DNA of 37,606 bases from Bacteroides finegoldii DSM 17565 (lineage in GTDB: Bacteria > Bacteroidota > Bacteroidia > Bacteroidales > Bacteroidaceae), in assembly GCF_000156195.1 (NCBI RefSeq), contig NZ_GG688322.1, positions 164,792-202,397 of the forward strand. Direction: 5' to 3'. The notes under the pieces are model-generated. The model was not told the DNA's origin, made no database searches, and worked only from the letters and a program-made list of their open reading frames with translations. Both the position numbers and the translations under genes were made by a program. This document shows, piece after piece, positions 23,707-30,971 of the stretch. Positions within the stretch are counted from its first letter, which is position 1. The number at the start of each line of letters is the position of its first letter.

Positions 23707-24702
23707 ATGGAAAATAAATTAATCGTATCACTATCACCCCACGTTCATGGCGGAGACAGCGTACAGAAAAATATGTACGGTGTGCTGATTGCACTGATTC
23801 CGGCGTTTCTGGTGTCTCTCTATTTCTTCGGACTGGGTGCTCTGATTGTTACTGCTACTTCCGTTGCGGCCTGTTTATTCTTCGAATGGGCGATCGGAAA
23901 ATATTTGATGAAGAAACCGACTTCAACAATTTGTGACGGTTCTGCTGTCATCACAGGTGTGTTGCTGGCTTTCAATTTGCCGTCCAACCTACCTGTATGG
24001 ATTATTATTCTGGGCGCATTGTTCGCTATCGGTGTAGGCAAGATGTCTTTCGGCGGATTAGGCTGCAACCCTTTCAACCCCGCATTGGCAGGACGTGTCT
24101 TCCTGTTGCTTTCGTTCCCCGTACAGATGACTAGCTGGCCGGTAGTAGGTCAGTTGACAGCTTATACGGATGCTACTACCGGAGCTACTCCGTTGGCTAT
24201 CATGAAAGGAATAATCGGAGGGGTTCAGGGATTCTCTATCGACCAGCTTCCTGATTCTTTCAGTCTGCTGATCGGTCAGAACGGTGGCTGTATCGGTGAG
24301 GTCAGCGCGTTGGCTCTGCTGATCGGATTGGGTTACATGCTTTGGAAGAAAATCATCACTTGGCATATCCCTGTGTCTATCTTGGTCACTGTGTTTGTTT
24401 TTGCCGGTATCATGCATTTGGTTGATCCTGCAAAATATGTATCTCCGGTATTGCAGTTGCTTTCCGGCGGATTGATGTTGGGTGCGGTTTTTATGGCAAC
24501 CGACTATGTGACTTCTCCGATGAGCAAGAAAGGAATGTTGATTTATGGTGTTTGTATCGGTCTGCTGACGGTTATTATCCGTCTGTTCGGCGCATATCCC
24601 GAAGGTATGTCGTTTGCCATCCTGATTATGAATGCGTTCACTCCGCTGATTAACACCTATTGTAAACCTAAACGCTTTGGGGAGGTAGCGAAGAAGAAAT
24701 GA
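23707..24702 (+). CDS. rnfD: Rnf electron transport complex subunit D
   Basis: The 331-residue membrane protein has about nine to ten hydrophobic helices and the TTGATP motif (157-162), where a threonine, probably Thr161, takes the covalent FMN found in RnfD and NqrB. FGGLGCNPFNPALAGRVFLL (115-134) is a further family signature. RnfD is part of the membrane ion-pumping path. Its stop overlaps the rnfG start by 4 bases, indicating translational coupling. Confidence 0.97.
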   Translation: MENKLIVSLSPHVHGGDSVQKNMYGVLIALIPAFLVSLYFFGLGALIVTATSVAACLFFEWAIGKYLMKKPTSTICDGSAVITGVLLAFNLPSNLPVWIIILGALFAIGVGKMSFGGLGCNPFNPALAGRVFLLLSFPVQMTSWPVVGQLTAYTDATTGATPLAIMKGIIGGVQGFSIDQLPDSFSLLIGQNGGCIGEVSALALLIGLGYMLWKKIITWHIPVSILVTVFVFAGIMHLVDPAKYVSPVLQLLSGGLMLGAVFMATDYVTSPMSKKGMLIYGVCIGLLTVIIRLFGAYPEGMSFAILIMNAFTPLINTYCKPKRFGEVAKKK

Positions 24703-25409
24703 AAAAGTTAGAATCATCTTTAAAGAATATGCTGCTGGTACTTACGGGGGTGACTGCCATTTCCGTAGCATTGCTGGCTTACGTGAATGAACTGACAAAA
24801 GGTCCTATTGCCGAAGCGAATGCGAAGACATTGAACAAGGCCTTGAAACAGGTTCTTCCGGAATTTACTAATAACCCGGTAGGCGAAAGCGACACGATCT
24901 TCAGCGAGAAAGACGGAAAGAAAGTGGTGGACTTCATCGTTTATCCGGCAAAAAAAGGAGAGGAATGGGTAGGTTCGGCTGTTGAGTCCAAAGCTATGGG
25001 ATTCGGTGGCGAACTGAAAGTGCTGGTCGGCTTTGATGCAAAAGGCAAGATTTACAATTACTCTTTGCTGGCCCATACCGAGACTCCGGGATTGGGCTCG
25101 AAAGCTGACAAATGGTTTGGAGCCTATGATGCTACCAAAGGCGAAAAGGCGGTGACGCACGAAATGAGCAAAAAGTCTATCATAGGCATGAGTCCGGGCG
25201 AAGGTGAGCTGAAAGTCTCTAAGGACGGCGGTCAGGTAGACGCCATCACGGCTTCCACTATCACGTCGCGCGCTTTCCTGAACGCTATCAACAAGGCTTA
25301 CGAGGCCTATAAGACGGGAGAAGTAGATACTGTTTCGGGAGCTTCGCAGAAAAATGAACCTGCCACTGCTCCGGAAACTGAAACGGTGAAGCAAGATTCT
25401 ATTAATTAA
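24699..25409 (+). CDS. rnfG: Rnf electron transport complex subunit G
   Basis: The 236-residue product has one N-terminal membrane helix (about 11-30) and a periplasmic FMN-binding domain. This ends in DAITASTITSRA (181-192), the counterpart of the SGAT flavinylation motif; the FMN is expected on Thr187. The usual Gly of SGAT is Ala here (TAST), a conservative change. An acidic, Thr-rich tail follows. Transfer of FMN by an ApbE-type enzyme would be needed; none is encoded in this window. It overlaps rnfD by 4 bases. Confidence 0.96.
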   Translation: MKKLESSLKNMLLVLTGVTAISVALLAYVNELTKGPIAEANAKTLNKALKQVLPEFTNNPVGESDTIFSEKDGKKVVDFIVYPAKKGEEWVGSAVESKAMGFGGELKVLVGFDAKGKIYNYSLLAHTETPGLGSKADKWFGAYDATKGEKAVTHEMSKKSIIGMSPGEGELKVSKDGGQVDAITASTITSRAFLNAINKAYEAYKTGEVDTVSGASQKNEPATAPETETVKQDSIN

Positions 25410-25425
25410 AGGAGGAGATTAAGAT

Positions 25426-26010
25426 ATGAATAATTTTAAAGTAATGATGAACGGGATTATCAAAGAGAATCCTACGTTTGTGCTCCTGCTTGGTATGTGT
25501 CCTACATTGGGTACAACTTCATCGGCTATCAATGGTATGGGTATGGGACTGGCCACTATGTTTGTGTTGATTTGCTCGAACGTGGTAATTTCTTCCATCA
25601 AGAATCTGATTCCGGATATGGTACGTATCCCATCGTTCATTGTAGTCATTGCGTCTTTCGTAACATTGCTCCAGATGGTGATGCAGGCTTACGTGCCGGA
25701 TTTGTATGCCACACTGGGGCTTTTCATTCCGTTGATCGTAGTAAACTGTATCGTGCTGGGACGTGCTGAAGCATTCGCCGCGAAGAATAATCCGGTGGCT
25801 TCCATGTTCGACGGTCTTGGTATGGGACTTGGTTTTACGATAGCCTTGACTCTGCTGGGAGCTGTCCGCGAATTCTTGGGAACAGGCAAGATTTTCAATC
25901 TGACAATCATGCCGGAAGAGTACGGAATGTTGGTATTTGTATTGGCTCCGGGTGCTTTCATCGCTTTAGGATACCTTATTGCGTTGATCAACAGCTTGAA
26001 GAAAGCCTAA
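25426..26010 (+). CDS. rnfE: Rnf electron transport complex subunit E
   Basis: The 194-residue polytopic protein has ENPTFVLLLGMCPTLGTTSS (14-33), with the conserved CPTL cysteine, and VNCIVLGRAEAFA (104-116), typical of RnfE/NqrD. With RnfA it forms an inverted-topology pair that holds an intramembrane iron-sulfur centre between the CP motifs. AAAGGAGG (25408-25415) before the start is an unusually good Shine-Dalgarno site for Bacteroides. It lies 16 bases after rnfG. Confidence 0.96.
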   Translation: MNNFKVMMNGIIKENPTFVLLLGMCPTLGTTSSAINGMGMGLATMFVLICSNVVISSIKNLIPDMVRIPSFIVVIASFVTLLQMVMQAYVPDLYATLGLFIPLIVVNCIVLGRAEAFAAKNNPVASMFDGLGMGLGFTIALTLLGAVREFLGTGKIFNLTIMPEEYGMLVFVLAPGAFIALGYLIALINSLKKA

Positions 26011-26032
26011 TTCAATTAAATAAGAGAAGAAT

Positions 26033-26605
26033 ATGGAATATATATTGATTTTTATTTCGGCAATCTTTGTAAACAACATCGTGTTGTCGCAGTTCTTGGG
26101 CATTTGTCCGTTCCTGGGCGTATCCAAGAAAGTGGAAACTGCGATGGGTATGAGCGCTGCGGTTGCTTTCGTGCTGACCATCGCTACCATTGTCACTTTC
26201 CTGATTCAGAAATTTGTTCTGGATGTTTTCGATCTGGGATATTTGCAGACAATCACTTTTATTCTGGTGATCGCCGGACTGGTGCAGATGGTGGAAATCA
26301 TTCTGAAGAAAGTCTCTCCGGCTCTGTACCAGGCGTTGGGTGTATTTTTGCCATTGATCACAACCAACTGCTGTATCTTGGGTGTGGCTATTCTGGTGAT
26401 TCAGAAAGACTATGACTTGCTGACAGGCGTTGTGTATGCGTTCTCAACAGCTCTCGGATTCGGACTGGCGCTGGTGCTTTTTGCCGGACTGCGCGAGCAG
26501 ATGAGTCTGGTGAAAATCCCGAAGGGAATGCAAGGCACTCCGATTGCTTTGATCACCGCCGGTTTGCTGGCTATGGCATTCATGGGATTCTCCGGCGTGG
26601 TATAA
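26033..26605 (+). CDS. rnfA: Rnf electron transport complex subunit A
   Basis: The 190-residue polytopic protein has FVNNIVLSQFLGICPFLGVS (11-30), the conserved CPFLGVS, and LPLITTNCCILGVAIL (104-119), matching RnfA/NqrE. It pairs with RnfE. It is the last gene of the operon and is followed by a terminator 25 bases downstream. The complete set B-C-D-G-E-A is therefore present and all frames are intact. Confidence 0.97.
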   Translation: MEYILIFISAIFVNNIVLSQFLGICPFLGVSKKVETAMGMSAAVAFVLTIATIVTFLIQKFVLDVFDLGYLQTITFILVIAGLVQMVEIILKKVSPALYQALGVFLPLITTNCCILGVAILVIQKDYDLLTGVVYAFSTALGFGLALVLFAGLREQMSLVKIPKGMQGTPIALITAGLLAMAFMGFSGVV

Positions 26606-26629
26606 GATTTACAGTTGATAATTAAATAT

Positions 26630-26684
26630 GAATTGGGGGCTCGGCTGTGTGGGGACATACAGATAATGAGTTCCCAATTCTTTT
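26630..26684 (+). terminator. Terminator of the rnf operon
   Basis: GAATTGGG (26630-26637) pairs with CCCAATTC (26673-26680), followed by TTTT. The 35-base interior can form an additional small stem (CTGT with ACAG). It lies 25 bases after the rnfA stop. Confidence 0.75.
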
Positions 26685-26707
26685 ATAAATAAAATGGTTA
26701 CGGAATA

Positions 26708-26737
26708 TTGCATTCTCATTTTATTTCCATACATTTG
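26708..26737 (+). promoter_or_regulatory. Promoter of galE
   Basis: A -33 TTG (26708-26710) and a -7 TACATTTG (26730-26737) are 19 bases apart, the Bacteroides consensus layout. The start codon is 49 bases after the -7 box, so galE has its own promoter although it follows the rnf operon. Confidence 0.75.
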
Positions 26738-26785
26738 TAGCTCAAACAATAATAGACCGAAGAACTAACCATATAAGTAAAGAAT

Positions 26786-27820
26786 ATGAAAGAAAGAATT
26801 TTAGTGACAGGGGGAACGGGATATATTGGTTCCCATACTGTTGTAGAGTTGCAAAACAGTGGGTATGAAGTAATCATCATCGATAATTTATCAAATTCCA
26901 GTGCTGATGTTGTCGACAATATAGAAAAAGTTTCCGGTATCCGTCCGGCTTTCGAAAAGTTGGATTGTCTTGATTTTGAAGGTCTTGACGCCGTATTCAC
27001 AAAATATAAAGGAATTAAAGCTATCATCCACTTTGCTGCAAGCAAGGCGGTAGGTGAATCGGTGGAGAAACCGTTGCTTTATTATCGTAATAATCTGGTT
27101 TCTTTGATCAACCTTCTCGAACTGATGCCGAAACACGGAGTGGAAGGTATTGTATTCTCTTCTTCTTGTACGGTGTATGGACAGCCGGATGAATTGCCGG
27201 TGACAGAAAAGGCGCCGATTAAGAAAGCGGAATCGCCATACGGAAATACAAAACAGATTAATGAAGAGATTATCCGTGATACGGTAGCCTCCGGTGCTCC
27301 GATCAATGCAATCATGTTGCGTTATTTCAATCCGATAGGCGCGCATCCTACTGCATTGCTGGGTGAGTTGCCGAACGGTGTTCCCCAGAACCTGATTCCT
27401 TATCTGACTCAGACAGCTATCGGCATTCGCGAGAAGTTGAGTGTGTTCGGTGACGATTATGATACGCCCGACGGTTCTTGCATCCGTGACTTTATCAATG
27501 TTGTTGACTTGGCTAAGGCACACGTGATTGCTATCCGCCGTATCTTGGAGAAGGCGCAGAAAGAAAAAGTGGAAGTATTCAATATCGGTACGGGACGTGG
27601 TGTCTCTGTATTGGAATTGATTCAAGGCTTCGAGAAGGCTACCGGTGTGAAGTTGAACTATCAGATCGTTGGACGTCGTGCGGGAGATATTGAAAAAGTT
27701 TGGGCAAATCCTGATTTCGCTAATTCCGAATTGGGATGGAAAGCTGTGGAAACTTTGGAAGATACTTTGCGCTCTGCCTGGAACTGGCAGTTGAAACTTC
27801 GTGAAAGAGGTATTCAATAA
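26786..27820 (+). CDS. galE: UDP-glucose 4-epimerase
   Basis: The 344-residue SDR enzyme has TGGTGYIGSH (8-17) for NAD+, a VFSSSCTVYG segment (123-132) with the catalytic Ser/Thr region, and Tyr152/Lys156 in SPYGNTK. The RYFNPIGAHPTA and RRAGDIEKVWA blocks of GalE are present. It interconverts UDP-glucose and UDP-galactose in the cytosol and so feeds both galactose use and capsule/LPS synthesis. Length is normal. It has its own promoter and is separated from the divergently oriented ispE unit by 250 bases. Confidence 0.96.
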   Translation: MKERILVTGGTGYIGSHTVVELQNSGYEVIIIDNLSNSSADVVDNIEKVSGIRPAFEKLDCLDFEGLDAVFTKYKGIKAIIHFAASKAVGESVEKPLLYYRNNLVSLINLLELMPKHGVEGIVFSSSCTVYGQPDELPVTEKAPIKKAESPYGNTKQINEEIIRDTVASGAPINAIMLRYFNPIGAHPTALLGELPNGVPQNLIPYLTQTAIGIREKLSVFGDDYDTPDGSCIRDFINVVDLAKAHVIAIRRILEKAQKEKVEVFNIGTGRGVSVLELIQGFEKATGVKLNYQIVGRRAGDIEKVWANPDFANSELGWKAVETLEDTLRSAWNWQLKLRERGIQ

Positions 27821-27855
27821 ATGGAATTTTTTTGTTTTTATAATCTAAATAGTTC

Positions 27856-27954
27856 AAACAAATCAATATGGATTTGTTTAATTGATGCGATCGACCTGAA
27901 GCTGTTCATGGGTATGTGAATATATATGAACAGTACTTATACCTCTCCGGTATA
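27856..27954 (+). other. Cluster of three hairpins after galE
   Basis: Three perfect stems follow one another: AAACAAATC/GATTTGTTT (27856-27879, loop AATATG), CTGTTCAT/ATGAACAG (27902-27933) and TATACC/GGTATA (27938-27954). None has a good T-tract except weakly the first. They may stabilise the 3' end of the galE mRNA or form part of a small RNA that ends at the terminator at 28008-28041. Confidence 0.5.
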
Positions 27955-28007
27955 GACAGGGGGTTGCACAGTAGTTTTGTCGTGTTTTATTTTGTGTTTG
28001 TGTTGTG

Positions 28008-28041
28008 ACGGTACTACGATGTGAGTCGTGGTACCGTTTTT
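28008..28041 (+). terminator. Strong rightward intrinsic terminator
   Basis: ACGGTAC-T-ACGA (28008-28019) pairs with TCGT-G-GTACCGT (28026-28037) across the 6-base loop TGTGAG and runs into TTTTT. It lies 188 bases after the galE stop, so it ends either a long galE 3' region or an independent short transcript. A TAGTTTTG box at 27972-27979 could start one. On the other strand no T-run follows, so it does not serve ispE. Confidence 0.8.
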
Positions 28042-28074
28042 AGTATGACGGGATAGATATTTCGATTGATTTTC

Positions 28075-28899
28075 TTATAGCGTTCCTGTGAAGCAGAACG
28101 CATCCGTTCCCCAATCAATTTCCGGTAGAGTGGATTCTGGAGCAAAGAGTCCGAAGACTGAAGAACCGGAACCGCTCATGGATGCGTAGATCGCTCCGTG
28201 ATGATAGAGTTCTTCTTTTATGTCTCTGATAATGGGATGTTGCGGAAATACGCTGGTTTCGAAATCATTGATCAGGGTATCTTTCCACTCTGTAACCGGG
28301 CGTCGGATGACCTCTTTGACAGGATATTCCGGATGATGAGGGCGGATGTTTGCAAAAGCTTCCCGAGTGGATACGAACACATCCGGTTTGATAATCATGA
28401 TTTGGTAGCCGCTTAATGAAAGCTCGACCGGAGAAAAGATATTACCGATTCCTTCGGCAAAGGTCGGTCTGTTTTTGATAAAGAAAGCACAGTCTGCTCC
28501 CAAAGTGGCGGCGTATACCTCCAATTGTTCTTCAGATACCCCTAACTGATAATGATCATTGAGCAACTTCAGCATGAAAGCTGCATCGGATGATCCTCCA
28601 CCCAGTCCGGCTCCGGAAGGAATGTGCTTATATAGATGGATCTCTACGGGAGGAAGATGGAACTCCTTATCCATCAACAGATAGGCTTTTACCACCAGAT
28701 TATCTTCCGGCTTGCCCGCTATTTCCATTCCGTGTTGGTAAAGGGTGAATTTCCGGTCAGTGTCGGGAGAAGTACGGATTTCCAGCGCGTCTTCCAAAGC
28801 TACCGGATAGAACACTGTTTCCAGATTATGATATCCGTCCGGGCGTTTTTCCGTAATGGAAAGTCCCAAGTTTATTTTGATGTTGGGGAAAGTAATCAT
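28075..28899 (-). CDS. ispE: 4-diphosphocytidyl-2-C-methyl-D-erythritol kinase
   Basis: From the Met at 28899 ([15 protein letters not shown]) the product is 274 residues. It has the GHMP-kinase glycine-rich loop [14 protein letters not shown] (94-107), the catalytic Asp in LGADCAFF and a C-terminal GHMP motif, [13 protein letters not shown]. It phosphorylates CDP-ME in the MEP isoprenoid pathway, which supplies undecaprenyl phosphate for the cell wall and capsule. I prefer this start to the in-frame Met at 28923, because the latter lies inside a repeat arm and adds non-family residues. It is convergent with galE and divergent from dnaB. Confidence 0.94.
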   Translation of the reverse strand: MITFPNIKINLGLSITEKRPDGYHNLETVFYPVALEDALEIRTSPDTDRKFTLYQHGMEIAGKPEDNLVVKAYLLMDKEFHLPPVEIHLYKHIPSGAGLGGGSSDAAFMLKLLNDHYQLGVSEEQLEVYAATLGADCAFFIKNRPTFAEGIGNIFSPVELSLSGYQIMIIKPDVFVSTREAFANIRPHHPEYPVKEVIRRPVTEWKDTLINDFETSVFPQHPIIRDIKEELYHHGAIYASMSGSGSSVFGLFAPESTLPEIDWGTDAFCFTGTL

Positions 28900-28980
28900 G
28901 TTTACTATTTTATAATTTACCATTTACTATTTGCAGTGCTGCACATTGCAATTAATCTTGTGCTGAACGCGATTCAGGGA

Positions 28981-28988
28981 CAAAGTTA
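28981..28988 (-). promoter_or_regulatory. -7 box of the ispE promoter
   Basis: On the reverse strand TAACTTTG fits TAnnTTTG, giving an ispE leader of about 75 bases. The -33 element is not clear. Confidence 0.5.
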
Positions 28989-29032
28989 GTAAAATCTTCA
29001 TTTTTCCTTATCCATTCTTCGTGATTATGTTC

Positions 29033-29040
29033 TATCTTTG
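29033..29040 (+). promoter_or_regulatory. -7 box of the dnaB promoter
   Basis: TATCTTTG fits TAnnTTTG and lies about 96 bases before the dnaB start. The -33 element is weak. Confidence 0.5.
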
Positions 29041-29136
29041 TCGTCCCGACCGGAGGAATTCCGTGATAAATGTGATAAAAGAGTCTGTCCGGTCGTAAAA
29101 TAGTAAGTAGTAAATTGTAAAATAGTAAATGTTTTC

Positions 29137-30705
29137 ATGGCCGAACAGAGAAGAAACACCCGCAATACGAAGTCTGCTAAAGTGCAACCGGTAAATGATT
29201 ATGGACGTATTCAGCCGCAGGCACCTGAGCTGGAAGAAGCAGTATTGGGGGCTTTGATGATTGAGAAGGACGCTTATTCGTTGGTGAGTGAAATTCTTCG
29301 TCCCGAATCTTTTTATGAACACCGGCATCAACTGATCTATGCCGCTATCACCGATCTTGCCGTAAATCAGAAGCCGGTGGATATTCTGACTGTAAAGGAA
29401 CAGCTTAGCAAACGCGGAGAGCTGGAAGAGGTCGGAGGTCCGTTCTATATTACTCAGTTGAGTAGCAAAGTGGCCTCTTCGGCGCATATTGAATATCATG
29501 CACGCATCATAGCACAGAAATCATTGGCGCGCGAGTTGATTACTTTTACCAGTAACATTCAAAGTAAGGCATTTGATGAAACGCTGGATGTGGACGATCT
29601 GATGCAGGAAGCCGAAGGAAAGCTTTTTGAGATTTCGCAGCAGAACATGAAGAAGGACTACACGCAGATCAATCCGGTGATTGACGAAGCGTATAAGCTG
29701 ATTCAGAAGGCAGCGGCACGAACGGACGGATTGAGTGGGCTTGAAAGCGGTTTTACGAAGCTGGACAAGATGACTTCCGGTTGGCAGAATTCTGACCTTA
29801 TTATTATTGCCGCCCGTCCTGCGATGGGTAAGACAGCTTTCGTCCTTTCTATGGCGAAGAATATAGCCGTCGATTATCGTAACCCGGTAGCGTTGTTTTC
29901 TCTTGAAATGAGTAATGTCCAGTTGGTGAATCGTCTGATTACGAATGTCTGCGAGATTCCGAGTGAGAAAATTAAAAGCGGACAGTTGGCGAATTATGAA
30001 TGGCAGCAATTGGATTATAAACTGAAGGATTTGCTGGATGCACCGCTGTATGTGGATGATACTCCCTCTCTGTCGGTGTTTGAGCTTCGTACGAAAGCCC
30101 GTCGTCTGGTGCGTGAACATGGGGTGAAAATCATTATTATTGACTACTTGCAGTTGATGAATGCTAGTGGAATGGCGTTCGGAAGCCGTCAGGAGGAGGT
30201 CAGTACCATTTCACGTTCACTGAAGGGATTGGCGAAGGAACTGAACATCCCGATTGTCGCATTGTCGCAGTTGAATCGTGGTGTGGAGAGTCGTGAAGGA
30301 ATTGATGGCAAACGTCCGCAGTTGAGCGACCTTCGTGAATCGGGAGCCATCGAGCAGGATGCCGATATGGTATGTTTTATCCACCGTCCGGAATATTACA
30401 AAATTTACCAGGATGATCGTGGTAATGACCTTCGCGGTATGGCGGAGATTGTGATAGCCAAGCATCGTAACGGTGCGGTGGGTGAAGTGCTGCTCCGATT
30501 CAAAGGTGAGTTTACCCGTTTCTCAAATCCGGAGGATGACATGGTGATTCCTATGCCGGGTGAGCCTGCCGGTGCTATGCTGGGGTCTAAGATGAATGCC
30601 GGAGGAGCCGGTTCCGTTCCGCCACCACCGGCACCGGACTTTACTCCGCAGTCGGGTAATCCGTTCGGGGCACCGGTAGGAGGGGATGGACCTTTGCCAT
30701 TTTAG
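29137..30705 (+). CDS. dnaB: Replicative DNA helicase DnaB
   Basis: The 522-residue product has the DnaB N-terminal helical domain (PQAPELEEAVLGALMIEKDA, 27-46) and the linker. The RecA-like ATPase follows with Walker A ARPAMGKTAF (226-235, Lys232), a Walker B-like IIIIDYLQLM, and LSQLNRGVESR and SDLRESGAIEQDAD. It unwinds DNA at the replication fork as a hexamer. The Gly/Pro-rich C-terminal tail is typical of Bacteroidota homologues. The length is a little above the E. coli enzyme because of both tails. Confidence 0.97.
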   Translation: MAEQRRNTRNTKSAKVQPVNDYGRIQPQAPELEEAVLGALMIEKDAYSLVSEILRPESFYEHRHQLIYAAITDLAVNQKPVDILTVKEQLSKRGELEEVGGPFYITQLSSKVASSAHIEYHARIIAQKSLARELITFTSNIQSKAFDETLDVDDLMQEAEGKLFEISQQNMKKDYTQINPVIDEAYKLIQKAAARTDGLSGLESGFTKLDKMTSGWQNSDLIIIAARPAMGKTAFVLSMAKNIAVDYRNPVALFSLEMSNVQLVNRLITNVCEIPSEKIKSGQLANYEWQQLDYKLKDLLDAPLYVDDTPSLSVFELRTKARRLVREHGVKIIIIDYLQLMNASGMAFGSRQEEVSTISRSLKGLAKELNIPIVALSQLNRGVESREGIDGKRPQLSDLRESGAIEQDADMVCFIHRPEYYKIYQDDRGNDLRGMAEIVIAKHRNGAVGEVLLRFKGEFTRFSNPEDDMVIPMPGEPAGAMLGSKMNAGGAGSVPPPPAPDFTPQSGNPFGAPVGGDGPLPF

Positions 30706-30712
30706 TTGCGTA

Positions 30713-30883
30713 TTATTTCACCACAGAGGACACTGAGGACACAGAGGATATCGGAAAGATGAAAAATAAGTGTAAATCCGTAATAAGCAAAGTGTGTATA
30801 ATTAACTTATAAACTAATTAAACATGAGTGCTTAAATAAAAAGAAAAAACTCTGTGTCCTCAGTGTCCTCTGTGGTGAAATAA
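30713..30883. repeat. Perfect 34-bp inverted repeat between dnaB and pheT
   Basis: The arms 30713-30746 and 30850-30883 are exact reverse complements over 34 bases; the left starts TTATTTCACCACAGAGGACA. They are built of CACAGAGGACACTGAGGA-type short units and enclose 103 AT-rich bases without a gene. Related but diverged structures lie at 16593-16687 and 34485-34546. Confidence 0.95.
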
Positions 30884-30904
30884 CCTGCAATTTTTTATCT
30901 AACC

Positions 30905-30922
30905 TTTTCGGTCAACCGAAAA
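30905..30922. promoter_or_regulatory. Perfect operator-like palindrome at the pheT promoter
   Basis: TTTTCGGTCAACCGAAAA has two perfect 8-base arms around CA. It covers the -33 region, ending 7 bases before the -7 box, so a bound dimer would block the promoter. No T-tract follows, so it is not a terminator. Confidence 0.6.
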
Positions 30923-30929
30923 ATCTTAT

Positions 30930-30937
30930 TAACTTTG
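30930..30937 (+). promoter_or_regulatory. -7 box of the pheT promoter
   Basis: TAACTTTG matches TAnnTTTG. It lies 34 bases before the pheT start codon and just after the palindrome. Confidence 0.6.
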
Positions 30938-30971
30938 CGAATCTTTTGAGAAACAATAAAAAATTAATTAT

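Larger units (their letters stand above)
28901..29129. repeat. Inverted repeat flanking the ispE-dnaB divergent promoters
   Basis: The left arm (28901-28932, starts TTTACTATTTTATAATTTAC) and the right arm (29098-29129, in reverse complement TTTACTATTTTACAATTTAC...) match in 29 of 32 positions. Each arm ends close to the start codon of its gene: one base from ispE and seven bases from dnaB. Both leaders therefore carry the same AT-rich tract. Confidence 0.85.

Noticed and set aside
22379..23794. 471-residue reverse-strand open frame
   Set aside because: It lies opposite rnfC, whose family match is beyond doubt; the reverse frame is Arg/His/Phe-rich shadow sequence without motifs.
26891..27817. 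308-residue reverse-strand open frame
   Set aside because: It is antisense to galE and has no recognisable motif.
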